From: Gammaproteobacteria bacterium
GTDB lineage: Bacteria; Pseudomonadota; Gammaproteobacteria; Eutrophobiales; Eutrophobiaceae
Assembly: GCA_004297165.1 (NCBI GenBank)
Contig: SCUJ01000008.1
Coordinates: 62,001 to 126,000, forward strand
Direction: 5' to 3'
DNA length: 64,000 bases
Below, one piece after another: positions 8,900 through 18,458 of the stretch. The translations under genes and the position numbers were made by a program. A model generated the notes under the pieces. That model did no database searches. It was not told the DNA's origin and saw only the letters and a program-made list of their open reading frames with translations. Every line of letters starts with the position of its first letter. Position 1 is the stretch's first letter.

Positions 8900-10150
8900 T
8901 CACGGCGCCTCCCAGAGCGATCGGATCGGCACGGCGAACAGGCCATCGCCATAGGGGATTGTCGCGGCTCCATCATAAAGCACGATACCTGTCATGGAGC
9001 GCTTGCCTGCGATGCTCCGCAGCTTGCGCAGCCCGCGAAAATCGCCTTCGTTCACGCTCGCCGCCGCTTTGACTTCGATACCGGCCACGGATGAAAGGTC
9101 ACGTTCCAGAACGATGTCCACTTCGAAATCATCACGGTCACGGAAATGGAAAAAGTTGATGGGTGACGGACGGACGGCCGCCTGGCGGCGCAGCTCTTGT
9201 AACACGAAGGTCTCCAGCAAACGGCCGAGTAATGCGCCGTCCCTGCTGAGCGCCTGCGCATCAATCCCGAGCAGCGCGCAGGCGATGCCGGTATCTCCAA
9301 TATGTAACTTGGGGCGCTTTACCAGACGAGTCAGGCGGTTGGCATGCCAGGCGGGCAACCGTTCCAACAGAAACACCCTCTCCAACAGCGTTACGTAGTC
9401 GTGTATGGTCTGGCGAGTCATTTCCATCGGCGCCGCCAGATCCGCCACGTTGATCAGCGTCCCTGTGTGGCTTGCAGCCGCCATCAGCAGTTTGGGCAAT
9501 GCATCCAGCGAATGAATGCGGGATAAATCGCGCACGTCGCGCTGGATCTGGGTTTCGATATAGTCACGATACCAGGCGGCCCTGCGGGGCGCCGATCGGC
9601 GTACAAGCGCCGCGGGGTAGCCGCCTGCGACAATGCGTTCAAGCAGATCTCTGCCGAGGCGCTCGCCGATCCTGGTCTTGAAGCGGCCGGAGAACAAAGC
9701 ATCGATAAAGCGTGGCTGCCTGCCCTCGATTTCGGATTGGGCTAGCGGATGTAGCCGTAATATTCCCATGCGCCCCGCGAGCGACTCCGTTAAACGCGGG
9801 ATCAGCAGAACATTTGCCGACCCGGTCAGGATGTACTTGCCTGCGGTTCGACGTGTGTCAATCGCCGCCTTCAGGGCGGGAAAAATCTCGGGGACACGCT
9901 GCACTTCGTCCAGGATGGTTCTCGGCGCAAGATCGGATACAAAACCGGCCGGATCGCGCCGTGCGGCCGCAAGAATGCCCGTGTCGTCGAATGACAGGTA
10001 GCGATATCCCATGGGCTCTCCGACAATGCGCGCAAGCGTCGTCTTGCCGCTCTGTCGCGGGCCATGAATCAGTACGGCAGGCGTATCCCGGAGGGCCTCG
10101 CGCAGACGTGGCGCCAGTAAACGGGGAATGGGCATGGGGTTCCTGGCCAT
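8900..10150 (-). CDS. AAA-type ATPase with DUF4143 domain
   Basis: 416 aa. Walker A is GPRQSGKT (residues 30-37), and the Walker B region reads TILDEVQR (D81, E82) followed by sensor-like YILTGSAN. The C-terminal half (LLETFVLQELRRQ, then FHFRDRDDFEVDIVLE and GIEVKAAA) is the DUF4143 module with a nuclease-like EVD...E.K pattern. These ATPases are common, are often gained and lost, and their function is not established; some are fused to or paired with toxin-like modules. An internal ATG at 10135 with AGGAA just upstream is an alternative start. A 149-bp AT-containing gap separates it from the MscS-like gene. Confidence 0.85.
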   Translation of the reverse strand: MARNPMPIPRLLAPRLREALRDTPAVLIHGPRQSGKTTLARIVGEPMGYRYLSFDDTGILAAARRDPAGFVSDLAPRTILDEVQRVPEIFPALKAAIDTRRTAGKYILTGSANVLLIPRLTESLAGRMGILRLHPLAQSEIEGRQPRFIDALFSGRFKTRIGERLGRDLLERIVAGGYPAALVRRSAPRRAAWYRDYIETQIQRDVRDLSRIHSLDALPKLLMAAASHTGTLINVADLAAPMEMTRQTIHDYVTLLERVFLLERLPAWHANRLTRLVKRPKLHIGDTGIACALLGIDAQALSRDGALLGRLLETFVLQELRRQAAVRPSPINFFHFRDRDDFEVDIVLERDLSSVAGIEVKAAASVNEGDFRGLRKLRSIAGKRSMTGIVLYDGAATIPYGDGLFAVPIRSLWEAP

Positions 10151-10299
10151 GGGGAATGGTAGACTCAGAAGTCGGCTGAACGCAAGAATTTACGTCGGCT
10201 GAACGCTAGATTCCGCAGCGGCTAAATGCCAGAACGATATACGATAGCGTTATCCGTCCGCCGCGGATGATTATCATCCATGGCATGAATAACGTAATT

Positions 10300-12096
10300 T
10301 CAGATTAACGGCGTCGCACTGAACCCGCTGCCCGCATTCAGGGTGAGCTGGTTGAAGGGGATGCCCCAGCCCTGCGCGTTGCAGGTATCGACGCAGATGC
10401 GCTGGACCATCCGGCTGACCGCGAAATAAAACTCCGCGCCCTCGCCCTTCATGGTGACGTAGACCTGATAGTTCAGCGAGGAGGCGGCGGCCTCCTTGAA
10501 TTCGACCAGGATGTTTTCCACGAACTTGCCGAAGTCGGTCTTGCCGAGACCCTGTTCGATGGCCTCGTGCAGGATGTTCGGCACGAGGTGGGTGCTGATC
10601 GCCTGATGCTTGTAGTCGATGCCGAAGACCGTCGATACCCCGAAGCCCTCCGAGAGATTGCGCGGACCGCCGGCCAGAAAATTGCTGGTCGCGTAGGTCA
10701 ATACCGTGCCCTTGGTCTTGAGCTGCACGATCTCCGGGGTCTGGCGCAGGACCTGACCTATCACGCCGTCGGCCATCATTACCCAGTCGCCGGGGCTGGT
10801 CGGAAACCAGGGTTCGTCCTCGCGATAGGGACGCGAGACGAGCAGCAGCATCTCTGACAGGGGCAGACGCAACAGACCGTCCAGCGCCGGATTGTAAAGC
10901 CTCGAATACATGCCGAGCGAGCGCACCAGCCACGGCAAGCTCTTGTAGATCACGCGCTCGCGCTCGCGCACCGCGCCGATGTTGAGCAGGAGTTTCGATT
11001 CCTGCAAGTAGCGCGGCAGATAATTGCGCAGGCCAAGCAGGATGATGAGGAGAATGATGATCGCGATGACCAGCAGGAGCACATCGCCGCGGATATACAG
11101 CGCCGCGAGCGTCACCAGCGTGGCAAGTGTGATGGTCAACGCCTGGTAACTGTACGCCATGATCCGCCGGTTGGTGGTGGAAGAGGCCATCCGCACCAGT
11201 CCCCGCCGGGCGAGGAAGAGATAACCGGCGTATAACCCCTTCATCAGGAAATAGACGAGGACATACGCCGCGACGGCGAGCGCCAGATTCAGGCCGCGGC
11301 CGGTGACGAAATCCCGCACCGCCGTCCGGATCTGTTGCAGGATCGACTCGCTGCTGTTCTGCAGGGTCTGCAATTGCAACTGACTGATCTCCCGCTGCCG
11401 CTGCAAGTCGCCGAGGCGCCGCTCCCAGCGGTCCTCGACCTGCTCCAGCCGGGTCAGGGTGTCCTTCTCCAGGGCTTCATCGATCAATTGCGAGATGTTT
11501 TCCAGCGCCCGCTGGGAGATGCGGATCTGATCGGTCAGCAGCGAGATCTGGCCATTCAACCGTTCGATCTGACGCGGCTTCTCGGTCAGTTGCCGCAATT
11601 GCTGAAAGACCGGCTTCAAGACCACTTGCAGCTCCTGCTGCCAATCGAAGCGTTCGGTCTGGCTTTCCGCCTCGAAGACGCTGAGATCGAGGCCGCCGAG
11701 GGCGATGTTCTCGAAGGACTCCCGCAGGTTGTCGATCTCGTCTTCCTCCTGCGCGATCCGCTGTTCCAGTTCCACCCGCTCGGATTCGTCCGTGACCTGC
11801 TTCAGTTGCCGGCGCGCCGCCCGAAGTTCGCTGCGCTTGGCCTTGAGGGATGCCTGGATCTCCTGCAATTGCTGGCGGACCTGCAACACCTGCTGCTCGG
11901 CCGCGCTGATCTCGGGCGCGGGCGCGGCGGCTTCAGGCGCGGCAGCCGCTTGCTCAGTTACCGCCGCCGGGGCAGGTGGCTGGTTTTGGTCCTGGGCAAG
12001 ACTCTCATGCGCCGGCAATGCCTGAAGGAGGACCAGCGTAATGAACGGCAGGATCTGCCTGTAATTGATAATTCGGGATATCGGTAGTCGATCCAT
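10300..12096 (-). CDS. MscS-like membrane protein with long periplasmic coiled coil
   Basis: 598 aa from the ATG at 12096 (signal peptide ILPFITLVLLQALPAH, then AQ). A TTG at 12129 would extend it by 11 residues. Residues 30-250 are an Ala/Pro-rich linker and heptad-rich coiled coil. Around 270-390 there are three or four transmembrane segments (LALAVAAYVLVYFLMKG; LLLVIAIIILLIILLGLRNYL). The C-terminal part carries an MscS-like beta-domain pattern (PGDWVMMADGVIGQVLRQTPEIVQLKTKG) and a mixed alpha/beta tail. The plan resembles the large MscK/MscM channels but the pore helix is divergent. It lies 41 bp downstream of the carboxyltransferase gene, so it may be read through from the dikinase/carboxylase operon. 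Confidence 0.6.
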   Translation of the reverse strand: MDRLPISRIINYRQILPFITLVLLQALPAHESLAQDQNQPPAPAAVTEQAAAAPEAAAPAPEISAAEQQVLQVRQQLQEIQASLKAKRSELRAARRQLKQVTDESERVELEQRIAQEEDEIDNLRESFENIALGGLDLSVFEAESQTERFDWQQELQVVLKPVFQQLRQLTEKPRQIERLNGQISLLTDQIRISQRALENISQLIDEALEKDTLTRLEQVEDRWERRLGDLQRQREISQLQLQTLQNSSESILQQIRTAVRDFVTGRGLNLALAVAAYVLVYFLMKGLYAGYLFLARRGLVRMASSTTNRRIMAYSYQALTITLATLVTLAALYIRGDVLLLVIAIIILLIILLGLRNYLPRYLQESKLLLNIGAVRERERVIYKSLPWLVRSLGMYSRLYNPALDGLLRLPLSEMLLLVSRPYREDEPWFPTSPGDWVMMADGVIGQVLRQTPEIVQLKTKGTVLTYATSNFLAGGPRNLSEGFGVSTVFGIDYKHQAISTHLVPNILHEAIEQGLGKTDFGKFVENILVEFKEAAASSLNYQVYVTMKGEGAEFYFAVSRMVQRICVDTCNAQGWGIPFNQLTLNAGSGFSATPLI

Positions 12097-12137
12097 GCCA
12101 TTCAGTATATCAAGCACAGACTCGCACAAGTACGGGA

Positions 12138-13622
12138 TTATCCTGCTTGGGCAGCGGTTTCCTTGCCGCGCAACTGTAGCCGGAAATCCTCTTTCTCTAT
12201 ATTAATCTCCCGCGTCGGCGGTTGATTGACGATACCCTCGATCAGCTTCAGGAGCGGGCGCAGTTCCGGATTGTAATGGCGCGGCGAGGGGCCGGCAGCG
12301 CGCATGGCGTCCACTTGTTCTTGGGGCATCACGGCGCGCAGGAGAAATTCCTCGTCGGTGAGCGTGGCGGGGAAGCGTTTGCGGGCGTCCGCGAGCGTCA
12401 GCATCTCGGGCTCGGTCTGGATCTCGCGGGTGCGCGGCAGCGACATGATGCGATCCAGCACTTCGGGGTCCACCGGCGCCGTGGGCCGGCCGAAACGACC
12501 GAGGACATAACGGATCAACTGATCCGGGACGTTGCGGTAGCGCTCCGTCCCCGTCACATTGAAAAAGGCCTGGGTGCAGACGATCTGCGGAAACGGCGTC
12601 ACCATGATCGGCGAACCGAGTTCCGCGCGGACCCGCTCCACCTCGGCCATGACGGCCTCGAATTTGTGCTCCAGTCCCAGCTCGGCGAGCTGCCGGCGCG
12701 TTGTGGTCATGACCCCGCCCGCCACCTGATGGCGCAGGAAGCTGGCGTCGTATTGCTGGGGTTGACCGAAGGGCAGCCCCTCGGCCCGGGCGAGCGCGGA
12801 GAAATAATCCGTCATCTGCCGCAGGGCGCGTTCATTTACTATCACCTCGTGGCCGTGGGCGCGAAGATTGGCGATGGTTTCCTTGGCCGGCGGCAGGGAA
12901 CTGCCGTTGCCGAGCGGCCCCACCGCGGTATGCAGGATATCGATGCCGAGTTCCGCCGCGACCATGTAATTGAACTGGGACAGGCCGATTGTGCAATGGG
13001 AATGGATCTCGAGCGGCTTGCCCCGCAGGACCTTGCGCACCGCCGGGATGAGGGTGTGCGCCCGCTCCGGGGTCAGCAGCCCGGAAGGATCCTTGATATA
13101 TACCCGATCCACATCCGGGGATTGTGCGACGCGCGCGGCGCAGGCGGCATAAAAGGCGTCGTCGTGCACCGGGCTCAGGGTGTAGGTCAGCGCCGCCATG
13201 GTCTCTGCCCCGCCTTCCTCCTTGACGATGCGCGCCGAGGCCAGCAGGGCGTCCATGTCGTGCATGGGGTCGAGCAACACGAACCGGCCGATCCCGTTGC
13301 GCATCAGGCAGCGATACACCAGGCGCATGAATTCGCTGTCCACGGTCTCCCAGGAGATGAAGCGGAAACCCGTGGTGATGAGTTGCAGCGGCGTGTCGGG
13401 ACAGGCCGCGTGCATGAGCCGGATCCGTTCCCACGGGTCCTCGCGGAAATAGCGGACCGCGACCGCCATGTGGGTGCTGGAGGTGAAATCGAGCGCCTGG
13501 AAGCCAACGCGGTTCACCACCGGGGCGATCTGGAGGATCTGCCGGGTGTTGAGGCCGGTGGCGCTCCAGAGGCTCTGGTTGCCGTCGCGGATGGAGACAT
13601 CGACGAGCCGGATCTCAGCCAT
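12138..13622 (-). CDS. Biotin-dependent carboxyltransferase subunit (OadA/PycB type)
   Basis: 494 aa. The HMGL-like TIM barrel opens with VDVSIRDGNQSLWS (metal-binding D13), continues with YIKDPSGLLTP (Lys of the carboxylation site) and EIHSHCTIGLSQFNYM (metal-binding His pair), then GPLGNGSSLPP. The C-terminal conserved carboxylase domain contains GSPIMVTPFPQIVCTQA. In oxaloacetate decarboxylase and pyruvate carboxylase this unit moves the carboxyl group between carboxybiotin and the acceptor. There is no fused biotinyl domain; the separate carrier is encoded two genes upstream. It overlaps the biotin carboxylase gene by 8 bp. Since kinase genes head the operon, the acceptor is more likely a phosphorylated aryl ketone than pyruvate (inference). 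Confidence 0.85.
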   Translation of the reverse strand: MAEIRLVDVSIRDGNQSLWSATGLNTRQILQIAPVVNRVGFQALDFTSSTHMAVAVRYFREDPWERIRLMHAACPDTPLQLITTGFRFISWETVDSEFMRLVYRCLMRNGIGRFVLLDPMHDMDALLASARIVKEEGGAETMAALTYTLSPVHDDAFYAACAARVAQSPDVDRVYIKDPSGLLTPERAHTLIPAVRKVLRGKPLEIHSHCTIGLSQFNYMVAAELGIDILHTAVGPLGNGSSLPPAKETIANLRAHGHEVIVNERALRQMTDYFSALARAEGLPFGQPQQYDASFLRHQVAGGVMTTTRRQLAELGLEHKFEAVMAEVERVRAELGSPIMVTPFPQIVCTQAFFNVTGTERYRNVPDQLIRYVLGRFGRPTAPVDPEVLDRIMSLPRTREIQTEPEMLTLADARKRFPATLTDEEFLLRAVMPQEQVDAMRAAGPSPRHYNPELRPLLKLIEGIVNQPPTREINIEKEDFRLQLRGKETAAQAG

Positions 13623-14997
13623 GTCCGCCTCCCGTTACGGCGCGCGGTGTGGCCGACATCTCCTGCATGTGCCGGGTGAAGAAATTCGTATCGTACCCGC
13701 CACGACGAAACTCCGGATCCTCGAGCAGGGCCTCGTGCATCCCGAGGTTCGTCGCGATGCCCCCGATGCGGGTGTTGCCCAAGGCCTGTTGCATTGCCTG
13801 CACTGCCGCGCTCCGGTCGGCGCCGTGACTGATGACCTTGGCGAGCAGGGAATCGTAGAACGGCGGAACGACGACCCCCTTTTCGATGTGGCTGTCCACG
13901 CGGACGCCGGCACCCGCCGGAAAACTCGCCTCCAGGATCGCGCCCGGACTTGGCTGAAAATCCCGGGCCGGGTCTTCCGCGTTGATGCGGCATTCGATGG
14001 CGTGTCCATTGAACGTCACCTCCTCTTGGCGTATTCGCAAAGGCCGGCCTTCGGCGACGGCGATCTGTTCGGCCACGAGATCGAGTCCGGTGATGGCCTC
14101 GGTGACGGGATGCTCCACCTGGATGCGGGCGTTCACTTCCAGGAAATAAAACGACTGGCTGAGCCGATCATAGAGCAGTTCCACCGTGCCGAGCCCGCGA
14201 TAATGCAGTTGTCGGCCGAGGGCCACGGCCGCCTCGCGCATCGCGCCGCGCACGGCCTCGGGCAGGTCCGGGGCCGGGGCCTCTTCCAGAAGTTTCTGAT
14301 AACGACGCTGGATGGAGCAGTCCCGATCGCCGAGGTGAATGACCTCCCGTCCGTCGCCCAGGATCTGGATCTCGACATGCCGGCCGGATTCCACATAACG
14401 CTCCACATACACACGCGGATCGCCGAAGGCCGCGCCGGCCTCGGCCATGGCGAGCGTCATCTGTCCGGCCATTTCGGCGGGCTGGAACACCCGCTTCATG
14501 CCCTTGCCGCCGCCGCCGCTGACCGCCTTGATGAGCACGGGATAACCGAGGGTCTCCGCGAGTTTCACCCCCGTCGCCGCATCCTCAGCCGCGCCCCCAG
14601 GCACGACGGGCAGTCCCGCCGCCGCGGCCTGCCGGCGGGCCTCGAGCTTGTCCCCGACGCTGTGCAGGTTTGCCTCGGTCGGACCCACAAAGATGATCCC
14701 GATCTCGTCACAGGCGCGGGCGAGTCGCGGATTTTCGGCGAGAAAACCGTAACCTGGATGGAGGGCGTCGACGCGGGCGGCGCGGGCTGCTGCGATCACG
14801 GCCTCGATATTGAGATAACTTTTGCCGGCGGGCGGCGGGCCGATGCGGACCACCTGATCCGCCTGACGCGCCGGGGTCGAATGCAAATCCGCATCCGAGG
14901 CCGCGAGCACGGACTCGATCCCAAGGTCCCGGCAGGTGCGGATGATCCGGGCGGCGATCTCGCCGCGGTTCGCGATCAACAACCGCGCGATGTTCAT
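13615..14997 (-). CDS. Biotin carboxylase subunit (AccC-like)
   Basis: 460 aa from the ATG at 14997, the first Met of the conserved N-terminus NIARLLIANRGEIAARIIRT; the frame extends further upstream but that part is a shadow of the carrier gene. ATP-grasp signatures: glycine loop GGGGKGM at 161-167, LHPGYGFLAEN near 79-89, and EVNARIQVEHPVTE in the catalytic region. It carboxylates the biotin on the separate carrier protein with ATP and bicarbonate. Its ATG overlaps the carrier stop (ATGA, 4 bp), and its 3' end overlaps the carboxyltransferase start, so the three are translationally coupled in a fixed ratio. Confidence 0.92.
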   Translation of the reverse strand: MNIARLLIANRGEIAARIIRTCRDLGIESVLAASDADLHSTPARQADQVVRIGPPPAGKSYLNIEAVIAAARAARVDALHPGYGFLAENPRLARACDEIGIIFVGPTEANLHSVGDKLEARRQAAAAGLPVVPGGAAEDAATGVKLAETLGYPVLIKAVSGGGGKGMKRVFQPAEMAGQMTLAMAEAGAAFGDPRVYVERYVESGRHVEIQILGDGREVIHLGDRDCSIQRRYQKLLEEAPAPDLPEAVRGAMREAAVALGRQLHYRGLGTVELLYDRLSQSFYFLEVNARIQVEHPVTEAITGLDLVAEQIAVAEGRPLRIRQEEVTFNGHAIECRINAEDPARDFQPSPGAILEASFPAGAGVRVDSHIEKGVVVPPFYDSLLAKVISHGADRSAAVQAMQQALGNTRIGGIATNLGMHEALLEDPEFRRGGYDTNFFTRHMQEMSATPRAVTGGGHG

Positions 14998-15497
14998 GCC
15001 GGGTCCGGCTTGATACGCATCAGGACCTGACCGGCCTCGATGAATTCCCCGTCCGCCGCCAGGATCGCCGTGATTGTCCCCGCCTTGCCCGCGGGGACGG
15101 AGTTCATCAGCTTCATGACCTCGATGATGGCGATGATCGTATCTTTTCCGACGCGCGACCCGACCTCGACAAAGGGCGGCGCGCCGGGTTTCGGGGCGCG
15201 GTAGAACGTGCCGATCATCGGCGCCAGGATGGGGATCGTGTCCGGCTCGTGATCGCTGAAGGCCGCCGTCTCGGCGTCCACATCCAGGATCGCGGCGGAC
15301 GGCGCGGTCCCGCCGGTCTCCGCTTCGATCCGGTGGGGCTCGTTCAGGGTCTCGGTCTCCCGGCGCCACTGTCCCGTCCCCTCGGGCCCGCGGCGGAGCG
15401 TCAGACGGAATTTCCCGGTATCGAGATGCAGCTCATCGTACGGGGAGTGTTCGAGGAGCCGCAGGATTTCCTCGACATCGGCATTGGTCAACGGCAT
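14994..15497 (-). CDS. Biotin carboxyl carrier protein (AccB-like)
   Basis: 167 aa. The C-terminal biotinyl domain (about 85-163) contains APMIGTFYRAPKPGAPPFV and the modification site EVMKLMN with biotinyl Lys129. The N-terminal 60 residues form a charged segment as in AccB. It starts 3 bp after the stop of the dikinase ATP-grasp subunit and overlaps the biotin carboxylase ATG. A dedicated carrier encoded between kinase and carboxylase subunits argues for a special-purpose carboxylase rather than the housekeeping acetyl-CoA carboxylase, in which accBC normally stand without dikinase genes. Confidence 0.92.
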   Translation of the reverse strand: MPLTNADVEEILRLLEHSPYDELHLDTGKFRLTLRRGPEGTGQWRRETETLNEPHRIEAETGGTAPSAAILDVDAETAAFSDHEPDTIPILAPMIGTFYRAPKPGAPPFVEVGSRVGKDTIIAIIEVMKLMNSVPAGKAGTITAILAADGEFIEAGQVLMRIKPDPA

Positions 15498-15500
15498 GAA

Positions 15501-16574
15501 TTATTTCCTGCCGCCCATGAGACTGAAGACGTGATCGTAGGCGTGGGCCTTGGGGACTGCGGTGGGCTGGCGTTCCCGATCCTTCTTCGCCCAAACGGTC
15601 TCGGGCCGGCTCTGAAGCAGGTAGATATTATCGGGAAAGGCGCCGGCGCGATCGATCGCCCACTCGATGTCCTGGGGATGCCCGTAATGCCGCTCTATGT
15701 TTTTGCCGAGTCTGACCAGTTCCCGCAGTTCCTCATCGGTGATGCAGGGTTGCCGCTGTTGTTCCGCCGGTACTGCCCTAGTGACGATCCCGCCGTGTTT
15801 CGGATCCGGCGCATGCTCGATGGCCTTTTGCGCTATCGTCCGGCCTGAGACCTCACCGGTCACCTTGCTGACGATGAACTTGTCCGGAGTGACCTCGCCG
15901 CTGACGATGGCGGAACCGATCCCCCAACTCCCTTCGATGGCGATCACCGAGCGATCGCCCGTCGCCGGGCTGCGGGTGAACATTACCCCGGCGGAACGGG
16001 CGTTCACCATCCGCTGGATCACAACGGCCATCGCGACCTCGGGTTCGGGCAGGGCGAGCCGCAAGCGGTAACTCACCGACTCCGCGCTGTAGAGGCTGGC
16101 CCAGCATTCCCGCACGGCGTGCAGCACGCCCGCCTCGCCGAGCACCCACAGCAGGGTCTCCTGAAGGCCGGCGAAACTCGCCTCCTCGCTGTCCTCGCTG
16201 GTGGCGCTGGAGCGCACGGCGACCGGGAAGAATTCCGCATCCTGCCGGGCGAGTTGCTCATAGGCCGCGACGACGGCGTCGTTCACCGGCGCAGGCAGCG
16301 GTTCGTGAACGATGCGCGCGCGGATCTCGCGGGTCGCGGCGGCGATCTCTTCCAGACCCATGCCGTGCAGGGCCTCGATAGTGCGGACGATCTCCGGTCC
16401 GATCCCGGATTGCCGGAAGGCCGCGCGAAAGGCGCTTGTGCGCACGACGAAGCCGGGCGGCACGCGCACGCCCGCGTTCAGCAACTCGCCGAGGCTTGCG
16501 CCCTTGCCGCCCACGGCCGGGCGATCGCCGATATGGATATCTTCGAACCTGCGGATGAAATCGTTATTGTTCAT
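15501..16574 (-). CDS. Dikinase ATP-grasp subunit (phenylphosphate synthase beta-like)
   Basis: 357 aa, equal to the N-terminal PEP/pyruvate-binding ATP-grasp domain of PEP synthase standing alone. Signatures: VGGKGASLGEL (21-31), PPGFVV, AVRSSATSEDSEEASFAGLQET, GVMFTRSPATGD, and the terminal IYLLQSRPET. In phenylphosphate synthase (PpsB) and the hydroxyphenylethanone kinases (HpeHI, AcvAB) this subunit uses ATP to phosphorylate the catalytic His of its partner, which here is encoded just upstream. It has no phosphohistidine or PEP-binding domain of its own. The C-terminal 25 residues after the conserved end are extra. Confidence 0.85.
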   Translation of the reverse strand: MNNNDFIRRFEDIHIGDRPAVGGKGASLGELLNAGVRVPPGFVVRTSAFRAAFRQSGIGPEIVRTIEALHGMGLEEIAAATREIRARIVHEPLPAPVNDAVVAAYEQLARQDAEFFPVAVRSSATSEDSEEASFAGLQETLLWVLGEAGVLHAVRECWASLYSAESVSYRLRLALPEPEVAMAVVIQRMVNARSAGVMFTRSPATGDRSVIAIEGSWGIGSAIVSGEVTPDKFIVSKVTGEVSGRTIAQKAIEHAPDPKHGGIVTRAVPAEQQRQPCITDEELRELVRLGKNIERHYGHPQDIEWAIDRAGAFPDNIYLLQSRPETVWAKKDRERQPTAVPKAHAYDHVFSLMGGRK

Positions 16575-16621
16575 GACAACCTGTATGTTTGATGATGTTC
16601 CGGCTCAGCAGGACTGATCGC

Positions 16622-16642
16622 GAACGACCAATGACAAATGAC
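16622..16642. repeat. 7-bp unit array (3 units), locus 1 of 4
   Basis: Three 7-bp units (GAACGAC, CAATGAC, AAATGAC) lie directly after the stop codon of the dikinase alpha-like gene; the last unit ends on the first base of that stop. The same unit family occurs near 36394, 52669 and 63604. Confidence 0.5.
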
Positions 16643-18456
16643 TAAAGAATCGTCACCACTCCGCGATCCCCGTCCACATGCAGCCTCTGCCCGGTCTTGA
16701 TGCGCTTCGTCGCATGCCCCGTCCCGACCACGGCGGGCATGCCGTATTCGCGCGCGACGATCGCCGCATGGGACATGGTGCCGCCGATGTCGGAGACCGC
16801 CGCCTTGATCTTGCCGAAGACCGGGGCCCAACTCGGCGCGGTCACCGGGCAGACCAGGATCTCGCCTTCGCGCATCTGGCCGATGTCGTTCACATCCAGC
16901 AACACCCGCGCCACGCCCTCCACCACGCCGGGCGAGGCGGCGTAGCCGCGCAGGATGTTCTCGCCGTCCTCCTCGGGGGGTCTCGACCAGGCGTCGAGCG
17001 TCTCGGAGGTAATCCCCCACAACATCTTCAGCGCGGGGTCTTCCACGCTCTCCGGGATGGGACCCAGCGCCGGCGGGGCCTGCCATTCCTTCAGCTTTTC
17101 GAGAATGCGCTTGCGCTCCGCCACCATGGGTTTCCAGCGCGGCCCGCCGACCGGCTGCGAACCCGCCGCCCAGGCCAGCATCACATCCACCAGCGCCTGC
17201 TCGGCCTCCGAATAATGCAGATGAAAGATGTCCCCGGCCTCCTCCAGCACGCCCTTGTTCGCAAGCAGCGCCCCGAATTCCCGCACCTTCAGGAAGAAGC
17301 GGGTCGTGTGCCAATGCTCGCAGTAGAACTTGTGATTCTCGACGAAGGGGAATACCCGGTGCGAGAGTCCCAGCATCTGATCGAAGGCCGCGCGATCCTC
17401 ATCTGTGGCCAGCAGCGCCCGGTATTCGTCGATGATCCGTTGGCGCTCGACCTTGAGCCGCTCCGTCGGGCGCTCCAGTGATTCGCCGTTCTGCACCTGC
17501 CGGATGTAGCGCGGCAGCGCGGAGAACGGCACCGAGAGGTCCTCGTTCCAACTGCGGTGATGATGATAGAAACCGTCCCCGGTGGAGAGATTGAACCAGG
17601 GATTGCGGGATTGCTCCAGCGCGAGCAGCCACTCCTCGCCCGCCCCGCCCGCGGCGCGGACCGCCGCCAGAATTTGCTGCGGATCGGCCTCGGGCACAAA
17701 CTTGTCGCCGATCCCGAGTTGCACGGCGAGCTTCGCCAGTTTCTTGAGTTCATCGTCCGGGCGAAACATGGTGACGTCGATGCCGGCCACCATGCGGGCC
17801 ACGGTCTGATCGGTGATCTCGGGGAAGGCCTTCTTGCAGAACTCGAAGAACACCACATAGGCCCCGTAACCCAGCATCAGGAATTCGAAATGGTGATGCC
17901 ACATCTTCGAATAATTCTCGATGCAGCGATGAAAGGCCTCGCGGACATAGTGATTCTGGGCGATGCCGGTGGCATTGGTGACGACCTTCTCATCCTCGAA
18001 CTCCGGCAGCGTGGGAACCTCGATGGCATCCATGTCGCGGATCAGTTGCTCGACCCGCACCTGCCATTCGCCGTAGAGTTTTTCCCAGTTCTCAAAATAA
18101 TAACCGGCCCGCTTCTGGAAGATCTCGGCCCGGCGGCCGATCTCCGCCGGGTCGGTGACCGCATAGGCGGTGATGTAGACCCGCCCGTTGACGATGCGGT
18201 GATCCACGCCCAGCGCCGTCGGGAAGGCGAACACGCGCGTGGTGAAGGCGCCCATACCGGTGTAGGGGACCTCGGCGGTGATCACGTCGAAGGCCGGCAT
18301 AGGCTCCGGGAAATGCATGGAGTTGTAAAACCAGAACTGCTTGTCATCCTCCGGCCGGAAGCGGGTGAAATACGGATACATCGTCTCCCAGCCCTCCGTG
18401 CCCGGCAGGGTCTCGATCTCGGAAGGCAGCGGGAAGGCGTGTTTTTTTGCGCTCAT
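16642..18456 (-). CDS. Dikinase phosphohistidine/substrate subunit (phenylphosphate synthase alpha-like)
   Basis: 604 aa. The swivelling phosphohistidine domain is at the C-terminus (DIGGTMSHAAIVAREYGMPA; catalytic His563). Residues 1-500 are the alpha-subunit-specific region expected to bind the phenolic substrate (FRPEDDKQFWFYNSMHFPEP, THRFFLKVREFG-like stretches). The layout matches PpsA of phenylphosphate synthase and the large subunit of the acetovanillone kinases, which make the aryl phosphate with ATP going to AMP plus phosphate. There is no PEP-binding TIM barrel, so it is not a PEP synthase. The gene starts 2 bp after the stop of the TIM-barrel gene. Substrate identity is inference from the neighbouring biotin carboxylase. 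Confidence 0.82.
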   Translation of the reverse strand: MSAKKHAFPLPSEIETLPGTEGWETMYPYFTRFRPEDDKQFWFYNSMHFPEPMPAFDVITAEVPYTGMGAFTTRVFAFPTALGVDHRIVNGRVYITAYAVTDPAEIGRRAEIFQKRAGYYFENWEKLYGEWQVRVEQLIRDMDAIEVPTLPEFEDEKVVTNATGIAQNHYVREAFHRCIENYSKMWHHHFEFLMLGYGAYVVFFEFCKKAFPEITDQTVARMVAGIDVTMFRPDDELKKLAKLAVQLGIGDKFVPEADPQQILAAVRAAGGAGEEWLLALEQSRNPWFNLSTGDGFYHHHRSWNEDLSVPFSALPRYIRQVQNGESLERPTERLKVERQRIIDEYRALLATDEDRAAFDQMLGLSHRVFPFVENHKFYCEHWHTTRFFLKVREFGALLANKGVLEEAGDIFHLHYSEAEQALVDVMLAWAAGSQPVGGPRWKPMVAERKRILEKLKEWQAPPALGPIPESVEDPALKMLWGITSETLDAWSRPPEEDGENILRGYAASPGVVEGVARVLLDVNDIGQMREGEILVCPVTAPSWAPVFGKIKAAVSDIGGTMSHAAIVAREYGMPAVVGTGHATKRIKTGQRLHVDGDRGVVTIL

Positions 18457-18458
18457 GG

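Noticed and set aside
12222-13679. 485-codon plus-strand frame
   Set aside because: It is the antisense shadow of the carboxyltransferase gene; the product is His/Arg/Gly-rich and unrecognisable.
15000-15369. Upstream extension of the biotin carboxylase frame
   Set aside because: The conserved N-terminus begins at 14997; the extension is another frame of the carrier gene.
16642-18456. Annotation as PEP synthase
   Set aside because: The PEP/pyruvate TIM barrel is missing and the ATP-grasp part is a separate gene, as in phenylphosphate synthase.
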